Shown in pieces: positions 54,331-64,000 of a stretch of DNA of 64,000 bases. The notes beneath the pieces are model-generated. The model made no database searches, was not told where the DNA came from, and was given only the letters and a program-made list of their open reading frames with translations. Both the position numbers and the translations under genes were made by a program. Positions within the stretch are counted from its first letter, which is position 1. Each line of letters opens with the position of its first letter. Source of the stretch: Thamnaconus septentrionalis (taxonomy: Eukaryota; Chordata; Actinopteri; Tetraodontiformes; Monacanthidae); contig CM020506.1 in the NCBI GenBank assembly GCA_009823395.1, positions 19,719,001 through 19,783,000 of the forward strand, in the 5' to 3' direction.

Positions 54331-56700
54331 TGCTGAGTTACTTTCCCGTCCCACTTTCATGCCAGCTAGAAACTGTGTCAACTCAAACCAAGTTCCTTGT
54401 AAATGTTAACCCAGGTGATTAAAAAGTATTTATATTTATATTGTGGTGTTGACAATCACTACTAATCTCACCCTCTCTCGTAAAACTGTTTTAAAAAAAA
54501 ATACATAATGTAAGACTGAAACTTCTGTGGGCAAATGACAAAGCAAGTTTGTTGTTGTCATTTTTTGATGTTATTAGATTTTGATGCCACGGGACCCCTT
54601 TTATAAATAAACAAATTCAAAATATTCATGAAAACAGAACAAGATTTATAGACTCAAGACTTTTGTAAGTGCTCAGACGTTTATACATCTAGTTTTTACA
54701 TATTTCAGTGGGGAAATGGTTGGCAATAGACAAATGGTATACATTTGAACATAAGCAAAACATTAAGCTATCAGAGGGACAGGGCTTGATGTATGATGAA
54801 GTTGTGACAAATTCTTTTAAATAGAACTTTGAAGTTTCAAAAGATTGGGATCTTTCATTAGATCAATATAAAATAAATGCTGTTGAGTAGTATATTGGTT
54901 GTAGAACTCTGGAAATCCCAGACATCTAAGTTGAGTTCCATAGTCTATTCAGTAAACAAGTGGAACATTTACATCATTAAATTTAAAAGTATATTCTGTG
55001 GCTAATTGATCATGTGCTGCAGTTTTTCCCACCATACTCTCTACGTTGCTCACTGTGACAACTGAACCTAAGTTTCTCAAAATTCTCCAACAGTTGGTTT
55101 CGCGTAAAACACACATGCTTTACACATAACTACTGTATCTTGTGAACACAAACTTATACTAAACAACATAGTGAAGTTTAACAGAATGTTATTTGATTTC
55201 AAACAGGCTGCCTGCATTCCGTTACGCCTCTACCGAATTACTTTGTGTGTAGACCATCTGTGTCTGGTGGCTTCATTTAGTGCACAATGTTCTGCATGCA
55301 TGAGTGACGACGCTCTGGCACGCTACTCGGAAAACTGAATGGCAAACACTATGGTTGTCTCTGATGGGTTAGTAGGGGGTCAATTAATAATGAGGGCACG
55401 GCCAACCGACTCAAAATAAGTACAAAAGTTATGTTCTGAAAGCTCCGGTTTTGTGTGAGCATTATCAGCAATGTCTAGAATACAATTGCCTTAATTTTTA
55501 GTTATTATACTGAAGAATATTGACTTTTTATTATTTGGTAAAGAACCGTGGCCTTGACTTATAAGCTTTCTTCTTGACAACTGTATGCGATAGTTGGAAA
55601 TTCTTGCCAAGACTTACTACATACTGGTCTCTAGTGGCCAACTATTGCAATGACATCGAACAACTTGCTTTTTCCTCTATTGTTGGCTGGCTCTACGGTA
55701 CACACTGTACAAATACTGAAGCCAAATAACCACATCCTAGTTCCACCCATTCAGTTTGATTGCAGACAGGAGAATCGGGAAGATCAAAGAGGAAAGGCAA
55801 CTGCATTGGTCCGCAGAGCAGCATTATCTACAAGCTATAGTGATAGAACTGACAGTTGTGAAATTACTGTTATATTTTTCTCCACGGATGGTTTAACTAT
55901 ATTTCCATGCACGAGGATTTACATACAAGTTAAGCAAGTTTTAAGGAACAGTGTCTGCCGTAACATTTTTAGACTCAGTGGCGAAAAATGTTTTGGACTT
56001 TCTGTTCTGTGGCAGATCAAAAACGTGCCGCTGAGATGCTGAAATGTATGTTTTTGTGTAAATGAATCGAACAATGATTTACAAGATTAACATGTGTTTT
56101 TCAATTAAATGATATAAGAAAAGCAGTGCGTCATATAGCCACTGTTGGGATTCCTGCCTTCCTGCGCTGATGTTTTGATGTTTATCTTTGTCGTTTACTT
56201 TTTTTTTTCCTTCTACGTGAACATTGGCGTTCAATTCTGGTGCAACTGTAGGTAAACGTTTCATTAAAATAAACTGAAATTCAGTAAATAAATAAATAAA
56301 TACATAAATACATAAATAAAGTAAAACAAAGTAGAAAGAAACAATTGTCAAAATTTAGCATATGTACTTTCTACAAACCAAAACAAACAAAAAAATAAAT
56401 GTGCATGACTCAGTTCCAACTAGGATGCGAACAAACAATGATAGACTATTAAATATTTCGGTTTGGCGCTGCTATTAAAGCATAACGTGATAAACACGCG
56501 ACATCTTTTGTGTGCGACTTCTTTCTTGTACCTGGCGCACACCGATTCGCACAGCCGGTAACAAGTGTGCGGTGTTTACATTGGTACCTCCTCGACTTGT
56601 AGTCTGCTTTAATGCAATCAATAATACAAATGAGACAGGACCAGTACAATCGGATGTTTAAAATGTAAGGGGATAGGGTGGGAGACTCCTTCAAAAACTG
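54331..56700. other. intergenic DNA between dstyk and nuak2
   Basis: AT-rich and without a recognised gene. An (AAAT)n-like run lies at 56282-56322. A 130-codon open frame at 55650-56042 resembles no protein I know. Confidence 0.4.
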
Positions 56701-57121
56701 AGAACAATGGATAACTTGAACGCGCTTGACATCGGTGCTGGCTGGGTCATATATCAAACGCTCCCAGCTCGCACCTGGCCCGCCCCTCCGCTCTTTGACG
56801 AATCCGTGTGGCTGCTTGTTTCCGCTCCTGTGGCAGCGTGCAGAGCACCTGCCTGGTCCCAACGAGCAGTCGGTCCTGTCCGGGATAGAGGGAAGCAGTG
56901 CTGCAGTGCTGCAGTGCTTGCTGGCTGGCGTCTTCCACTTAGAAGCCAATCCGTCCTGCTGAGTCTTTTCAGAGTGGGGGAAACTTTACCAAATTAAGTT
57001 TTATTACAGCTTCGAGTCAGGGCAAGTTGCTCGACGGGGTTTGTTGTTGTTTTTTGCCAGCCGCGGAGGAATGAGCGTGTTCGCGGTCACCTGTGCCGCC
57101 GAGCAGAGCTAACGCTTCGGG
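56700..57121 (+). promoter_or_regulatory. nuak2: nuak2 5' flank and 5' UTR
   Basis: GC content and CpG density rise toward the nuak2 start codon, as in many vertebrate kinase promoters. No specific start-site element can be named. Confidence 0.4.
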
Positions 57122-57319
57122 ATGGAGGGCTTGAGCGTCGGCCGTCTGTCGTCGAACCCACCGGTGGGCAAAGCCCCGGCGCAGGTGCCCTTGAAGAGAC
57201 AAGCCGTGAAGAGGCACCACCACAAACACAACTTGAAGCACCGGTACGAGTTCCTGGAAACTCTCGGCAAAGGAACGTACGGCAAGGTGAAGAAAGCAAG
57301 GGAAAGATCTGGGAGACTG
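57122..57319 (+). CDS. nuak2: nuak2 exon 1
   Basis: Sixty-six codons from [16 protein letters not shown] to KARERSGRL. Contains the basic His-rich stretch and the glycine loop. Donor is ctg|gtaagg. Confidence 0.94.
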
Positions 57320-60300
57320 GTAAGGGCTTCTATCATTATCGCTTATTATCATTATTAATTTCTAAAGTATATGTTTAAGATAAAACCAAATAATTGCCTC
57401 GGTGCATTGACTGTGGTTAGATCTGCTCTGGGTCACTGTGTTTGTTCTCCTCTCCTGTCGGCCACCTGTTGTTTGGACGTTAGAGCGCTATTTTTAGTGG
57501 GCAGTCTGTCCACAGGTAGCCCAGTACTCTGCAATTAAGTGATCATCTGAGAGGTTTACTTTAACACAACAACCTGGTGAGCAGGATGCTGAAACTCACG
57601 CGATACTCAAACCCACAACAAGGGCAAAGAGCTCCCAAAACTGTTTGTCGGTTGCCAAACCGGCCCGTGTTTGCCCAGCGGTTCATCGTGTTTATCTTTT
57701 GTGGGGGCTGTTCCTACTTTCACCTCCTACTTTGTGAAACACTCGGGCCTGTCCTAATAAGATTCTCAGCATATAAGATCCTAATAAGTGCACCCATATA
57801 AGCTGTTTCTCGTAATGCATCTGTGTGTTTTAAAATCTTAGGATTACAAAGCTTGAGTTTTGCTGAACCAGATCAAAAAGTGATTCGTAAATCTAAAGTG
57901 TCTTAGTGGGAAAAGGCAGCTGTTCATATTTTCTGTATACGTCTGTAAAGATATGGCAGGCACTGCTCCTCAAAGAGACCCAAGCACCGAATTCCCGTAA
58001 AGGGGAGCTTTTACGGCGTTTCCTGCTTGTGTAACGAATGCTTGGAGGAATGGAGTTTCACAGGAAAGGGAAGTGTCACATGGGGAAGTTTGAAACAGGA
58101 AAGTTTGATAACTTTTTTTTTTTTTTGGAGCACTCCTGCTGATAGCAGAAGGGGAAATTATAACAGGCCTTTCAGGTGGATTCCAGTCCAGCAGTCCTAT
58201 GACCCGAAGGGAAATGGGAGGTATTTAGATTGAGATAAGGGCCTTAAGGGAAAACAAGTGATGCCTCGAAAGAAGTTTTCTACTCTGTATCACAATCACA
58301 CCCCCCAATATTCCTGCGTTTCAGAACCTGCAGTCATTAGAGTTGGGTCATATCCTGCTGCGCTGTTAGAGTAAATATGAGTAGCACATGAGCATAAACC
58401 ACTAAATTACAACTTCAGCCCACGACAAAATCATTTAGACAGTACAGTTAAAGCACACAAAAGGCAAGACCTCTTCCTTTCATATGCAATATTCTCGTCC
58501 AGCCTGTTAAACAGCTATATGAGAAAAAGGCACGTATCATTTCTGAAATCAGGCCGATATCAAAGCAGCCAAGTTGGCTGACGGCATCAGTTGCCCGTCA
58601 AACCGTGAAACAAGCGAACAAGGCAGAGACAGAGAGGCAGAGAGAGAAAAAAAACACAGCCATGTTTTGAAAAGATTGCGTTTGTTTTGAAGTGAAAGCG
58701 GCAGATGATTCAAGTCTGGACTTCCCCTTTCAGTGGCAGCAGTAAACACCTAGCAGTGCAAGTCCGGCCTTGTCTGCACACAGGCGTGCACGCCCTCCCC
58801 GGCATAGCGTGACTCCACTCCTGCGCCACACTGGTTTTTTGTTTTGTTTTTTTAACTTTTTGTTTTTTTCTACTGGTTGGCGCAGAGACTTCCTCCTGCG
58901 AGAAGCTCCCTCGTCTTGTCTCGTCCAACCCGCGTTGAAACGTCACAACTCCGACCGGCCGCGAGCCCGTGCGATGCAGCCGGAAGGCGTATCGCAGAAA
59001 CGGGACAAAGATAATTTGCTCGGCTTTTCGCGGCTGTCTTGTCAGTAACGATACGGTAGCGCAGCGACGGCAGCAGTTCCAATTCTCTGGACGTGCAGGT
59101 TTGATTGCATAATGCGTTTTATGGGCGGTTTCAGTCTCGTCGGGTTGGCCTTTGACTGACATTTTACTTTGGCCATAAAAGCAAATGATAAGGAACAGAG
59201 GTAGCAGGAAATTTACTTAAGAACTTATCTTGAGGTTGATGGGGTGGGGGGAATCACTAAAAGAAACAATGAAATGATGAAATCATCACAAAAGCAATGT
59301 GAAGGTTGAACAATGGCTCCAATCAGTAGTGAGTGATTGTAGCTCACTGCTGCTGCTGCGGCTAACAATCTGCATGTCAGCAACCTGTAAACTCCTCCTA
59401 CATAGGTACAATAGTTGTTGGTCATAAAAGACAGGGACGCATCGATACCACTTGTTTTATACAACTCTTTTTTTTTTTTTTACAGAACGAGTAGAGTACA
59501 GTACTTGCATTTCAGCAATCACCAATACCAATACTGAGTATCCAATAAGGCCATAACACATTATATATTTACTTTCACTTTCCACAGATGTTCTGTTATT
59601 TCAGCAACATTCCTCAGCTTGTCTTGTCTTGACTGCAGTACAAATACAAATTTAACAAAATTGTCATATACATCTACAACTGGTATCCTGTTGTGGTATC
59701 GACATGTGTTTTACGAGCACAAGTAGAGTAGAGTACTCAACCCCGGTATCGGTACTGATACCCGATACTGGTGTCGTTATGGGCATCCCCAGTAACAAGA
59801 TGAGCGTAAATTGCACAGTAGTCATTTATAAATGTCTGCTTTATTTATGGTGGACATGCTGGACAAGGGTGTTGACGTTTATATTGTTTACAAAAATGAT
59901 TTTAGCTCATCTAAGTGACGGAGGCCCTAGTTTTCCATACATTTTGAGATTTGAAGTTGATTTATTCTGCGAAGATGGCATTAATGTGAGCCGCTCAGTT
60001 GGCCATTTAACAGGTTGCCATACGCAATACTTTAAATGTAACATTTTTTAAAAAATGCGTTCTCGTCACAACCTGAACCACGAGCTCAAATATCAAAAGT
60101 TGGGACCTCGGCGACGATGACGCGAAGCGAACCCGACAGCGATAAAGATCCCACGCACACAGAGCTAGCCACACGGAGGTGTGAACTCATCGTGACTGTG
60201 AGTTCAGACGGTCTGACAGCTATGCAAACAAATGCAGGAAAACTCCGGCCTCCGGGGCCTGGGGGTTGGGGGCCGGGGTGGTGTGAAGGAAACCTGCTTG

Positions 60301-60612
60301 CGTGTGTGTGGCGTGAATACAGTGATGGCCCGGAGGAGAATCCAAAAGCCAGACAGTGACTCACAACTTGAGACAATCGGGTGTTGCGCTGACATGACAA
60401 GTCGCGCTTTGCTCATGTTGCCGCTGTCTGGATCCCTGGAGGGTCCGGAGGGAGGAGGAACAAGGACGGACGGCCTGGCGGTCCGTCAGGGCCACCTGGT
60501 GCCTCACGGCACCCTCCAAAGTCGGGGTAGACTGATGACGCACTCGGGCGGGCCGGAGGAATCCCAGGCATTCGCGCCTCAAATAGACAAACACAGCAGA
60601 AAGACGCGTGGC

Positions 60613-60658
<46 letters not shown>

Positions 60659-62771
60659 GCTTGTGCTGGACACGTCTTATAAGATTATAGACTCAAATGA
60701 TACCATGTGTTCTTGCAGCAGCACACAGCATTATATTTTTTATTTGGAGATTTGAGATGTTTACAGCTGTCAGCGTTAACGCATTAATCGTGATTAATTA
60801 AATACAATCCATAATGCCTTAATTTTTTTTTTAATCGTAGTTCAAACAAAAGCTTTTTTGTCCCTTTTACTAACCCGTAGTCGGCCCCTCTGGCTGTGGC
60901 GCTATTTTATGAAGCGGCATCCTATAGTAAACAAAACAGAGCTGTATTTTATTTTTTAGTTTTCTACCTCCAAGTCATGGTTTCATGGCCACACTGTAGC
61001 ATTTTATTTAAGCTGTATTTTTGGGTCTACATGCCATTTTATTAATGGTCAAAAAGCAAATTCTTTTTTTGTGTTAATTTGATTCCCATTGAAGACTCTG
61101 GTAAGAAATACTTTACATGATGGGCTTAAAACTGCCTTGAAATGCAAAATAACAGAATTTTACACTTGCAATTTAAACCGCGATTAATTGCAGTTAACTA
61201 TGAAGATTCTGCGATTAATCGCAATTAAAAAAAATTAATCGTTTGACAGCCCTTATTTTATTTTATTTATTTATTTATTTATTTATTTAGAGAAGGCAGT
61301 GTTGGACGCAGCACTGATTCTGCCTTCTCAGAAACTCACTGCATGTTCTCCAGTTCACCGCACAATTGTTGCCTTCTGGAGAACAAACCTCGAGCGGCAG
61401 CCCCTCAAATGTTTATGTAATTATCTTTCTCCTCAATGGACGCTTACAAAGAAGCAGAGTCATTTTTATAACGTCAGAGCGCAGAGCTGATCTTGCTCAC
61501 AAACTTTAAGTTTTTTTTTTTCCTTCTTTTTAAGGTTGCCATAAAGTCGATCAGGAAGGACAAGATCAAGGATGAACAGGACCATGTTCACATCCGCAGA
61601 GAGATCGAGATCATGTCCACACTCTGCCACCCGCACATCATCACCATATATGAAGGTACAGAGTCAGTGTGTGTGTGTCACAGCAAGCGAAGCGTGATAC
61701 CTGGAAAAGAGACCTTTGTCAATCACTCTTTGTTTGACGCTCGTAAATTCAGTCACGCAAGTCTTTGTGCTGGAAACGGATGCGATGTTACATAAGAACA
61801 GCAGCCACCCGGTCCGCGTTGTGGGATAATGTGTCGGGCCTCGTGTCTTCAAGTGCCGCTCACGCCTGATGAGATCAATCAGAGTCCACCTCATTGCATG
61901 TTTTTATATAACATCGCCACTATGGGGCCCCAAGGATCTCAATCAACAAAGGGCTGAGCAGCAATATATAAACCTTCAAATCTTTTTTTTGGAAAGAGAG
62001 GCACTTCCTAAACTAAAGTGTGCTCTGTACTGACCAGACTAGAGGCTTCAACAGTTTCCAGCTAACTGGAGTCAACTTAACTGAACTAAAGTCCTGACGG
62101 TAATGGATTCCTTCTAGGGATGTAAATTATTGATTAATTCATTAATAATTAGTTGATTGACCTTATCAATCGATTAATGATTAATTGATAAGCAGCGATT
62201 TTTCGTGAGAACCTAAATTTCACAATGAAAAATGTGTGAACACTTTATTTAAATTTTAAATAATATTGAGGGTCCAATGTGACAAATTTTTACATTACAG
62301 AACAGTAAAAACACCCGAAACATTGATCCTCTGACTTTAAGTTGACTTCTAATGGGTCACATTTCAACTGTTTTTTTAAAAAAAAAGTTGTTTAAAAGTA
62401 ACTTGTTCTAGGTATATTATGACCATCACAGTATCTCCAGGTGAATTGCTCTTTCCTGCCACTATACTGTTATAATGATAATAAAAAAAAAACACCCGTT
62501 TCAAAAAAATGTTCAATTAATTGTGACAAATTTAATTGAATGGATTAACTTCTTAATCGACGATTAATCGTTAATCAACTAATTGTTAACATCCCTAATT
62601 CCTCCTAATGTTTTCACAGTGTTTGAAAACAAGGACAAAATAGTGATAGTGATGGAGTACGCCAGCCGAGGGGACCTGTACGATTACATCTGCGACAAGA
62701 AAAACATCTCGGAGCGGGAGGCCCGGCACTTCTTCAGGCAAATTGTGTCAGCCGTGCACTACTGCCATCAG
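57122..62771 (+). CDS. nuak2: nuak2, NUAK family SNF1-like kinase 2 (5' part, 3 exons)
   Basis: An AMPK-related serine/threonine kinase activated by LKB1, linked to actomyosin control, stress survival and Hippo signalling. The visible 157 residues hold the N-terminal extension with [20 protein letters not shown], the glycine loop [12 protein letters not shown], the catalytic lysine in [16 protein letters not shown], helix C in IRREIEIM, and the hinge [19 protein letters not shown]2 rather than NUAK1 is chosen from the [14 protein letters not shown] start and the [10 protein letters not shown] and [20 protein letters not shown] stretches, although both paralogs are similar here. The catalytic loop and the rest lie right of the window. 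The start ATG follows cttcggg and has G at +4. Confidence 0.92.
57320..59424 (+). other. nuak2 intron 1, left part
   Basis: No feature recognised apart from T runs. Confidence 0.4.
59425..59790. repeat. GGTATCGGTAC-type dispersed repeat
   Basis: Begins gggacgcatcgatacc and ends gtatcggtactgatacccg then gggcatcccc, a partial inverted repeat typical of a fish DNA element. Confidence 0.5.
60617..60657. repeat. (CA)n microsatellite
   Basis: A pure CA run in nuak2 intron 1. Confidence 0.95.
60764..61253 (-). mobile_element. inverted-repeat DNA transposon, copy 2
   Basis: Reverse-orientation relative of 38436-39231, with ends agctgtcagcgttaac and gtttgacagccct. It lacks the GC-rich nested segment. 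A (TTTA)n run follows to 61290. Confidence 0.8.
61535..61655 (+). CDS. nuak2: nuak2 exon 2
   Basis: Encodes [40 protein letters not shown] plus one base. The acceptor cttttttaag follows a T run. Confidence 0.96.
62115..62598 (-). mobile_element. ATTAATCG-type transposon, complete-looking copy
   Basis: The ends tagggatgtaaatta and gttaacatcccta are inverted repeats. It inserts in nuak2 intron 2, ending 21 bp before exon 3. Confidence 0.8.
62620..62771 (+). CDS. nuak2: nuak2 exon 3
   Basis: Encodes [40 protein letters not shown] and [11 protein letters not shown]. The acceptor is about 20 bp past the end of an inverted-repeat transposon. The next exon (HRDLKLEN) is not in the window. Confidence 0.96.
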
Positions 62772-64000
62772 GTGAGTTTGTTTTGTTTTTTGTTTGTTTT
62801 TTTGAATCGCTCAGATCTCCTCAAGCAGAAGCGACCGAGGCATTGCCAGCAAACGGGACGTGTGTTGTTGGCGGGAAGCGTCGGCTCCCTTCATGCGCGG
62901 CTGCTAACGTCAGACTCGTTGCTCCGCTCCTTGTTCTGTTTCAGGGCGCCGGGCACCCCCTGAGTTACATAACGGGCATTATTCACCGTCAGCCTGCCGC
63001 TCTGAACAGGGACGCTGTGAGATAGATGCAGAAGCGCTGCGTTGGTAGAGAGCGAGGCTAAAGGCCGGCATGCAGACGCGAGGCAAGAGTTGGCTGCAAT
63101 TTAAGTACACTTCCTGTTTTTCCCATGGGAAATAGAATGGAAAGTGTTTCAGCCTCATTCAGTTCTCATCAACCTTTGATTCCTCAGGGTTGCATACAAA
63201 CTTTTACCACCCATGCCCTAGAACACTGGGAGCAGGTCAGCAAATAGTTTTGTGGTCGTATTTCAAGATTACAGTCATGGCTGCCGCACGTAGGATATTT
63301 GATTAGAAAAGCATATTCAAACTAAAAGCAAAGGAAGTGGTTTTGCATTTACATTTCACGTCAGGGAGTATAATGTAAATGGCACCGCATTTGCATTGCC
63401 CCATTGCATCACATCACTTCTGCAGAAGAAGATTGGAAGATGGCCGGGAAATTGTGGGTTATCAACTCCTAGATATAAACCACACATGGCAGCTCCAGCT
63501 GACTGACTGCCCAAAGCCTGTTTATCTTGCTATTGAGCAATGATATAAAACTGCCAGGATTCAAGTTTCAGGGAATGATTTAACGCAGAGTAGAAAATAC
63601 ATATTTGTCACATAAAGTCACTCTGCAGAAACAACATGCACATTTCAATAATATCACTTAGGTTTTGTCAAAATCTGTGATGGAATCCCAGCTCGTTTTT
63701 CTGGCTATTCTGGAGGATATAAATTACAAAAAATAATTAGCAATTAGTGCAATTAGTTTCCTGCACCCGAACCCCCGGAGTGAGTTGAATGAAGAAAAGG
63801 TGAACACTGTGGTTGAAATACAGCATCCATCAGATTGAATATCCTGCTGGTCGACTCATTAAAGTACATTTAGCTGAGAATAGACCTTAGAAATGACTGC
63901 TTTCTGTCATCATGGACAGTTTACATAATGTCCAAGCTTCCTTGGATTTGGGGATTGTACGCACGCATGATCTCACACTCTAATGAGGATGCAATGGAAC
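62772..64000 (+). other. nuak2 intron 3, incomplete
   Basis: I find no exon, RNA gene or clear repeat. The expected VHRDLKLEN exon is absent, so the intron runs off the window. Confidence 0.6.

Overview
The window is genomic DNA of a ray-finned (teleost) fish. This follows from three vertebrate multi-exon genes with short introns, abundant CA/GT microsatellites, a tRNA-headed SINE, an L1-type LINE fragment and several small inverted-repeat DNA transposons. Gene names rest on recognising protein family and residue-level similarity from memory; no search was run. Exon junctions were placed by GT/AG sites, reading-phase continuity and exact codon counts.

Layout. (1) 1-31590, plus strand: the 3' part of celsr2 (Flamingo-type seven-pass adhesion GPCR). 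Thirty-one exons run from laminin G domain 1 to the stop codon; the cadherin repeats and first EGF modules lie left of the window. (2) 34307-53288, minus strand: all 14 coding exons of dstyk (RIPK5-like dual-specificity kinase), tail to tail with celsr2. (3) 57122-62771, plus strand: the first three coding exons of nuak2 (AMPK-related kinase), head to head with dstyk; the rest lies right of the window.

The genes do not form one pathway. CELSR2 is a planar-polarity and neuronal adhesion receptor, DSTYK acts in FGF/ERK signalling and cell death, and NUAK2 is an LKB1-dependent stress kinase. The introns hold most of the unusual material: transposons that end within a few bases of splice acceptors, GT repeats in place of polypyrimidine tracts, nested insertions with readable empty sites, a 156-bp palindrome and putative regulatory clusters.

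The most notable single observation is that dstyk coding exon 3 is 532 bp. Its reading frame changes inside a purine-rich GA repeat, so the gene as written is frameshifted. I see no novel gene system; the window is an ordinary animal locus with several features worth checking.
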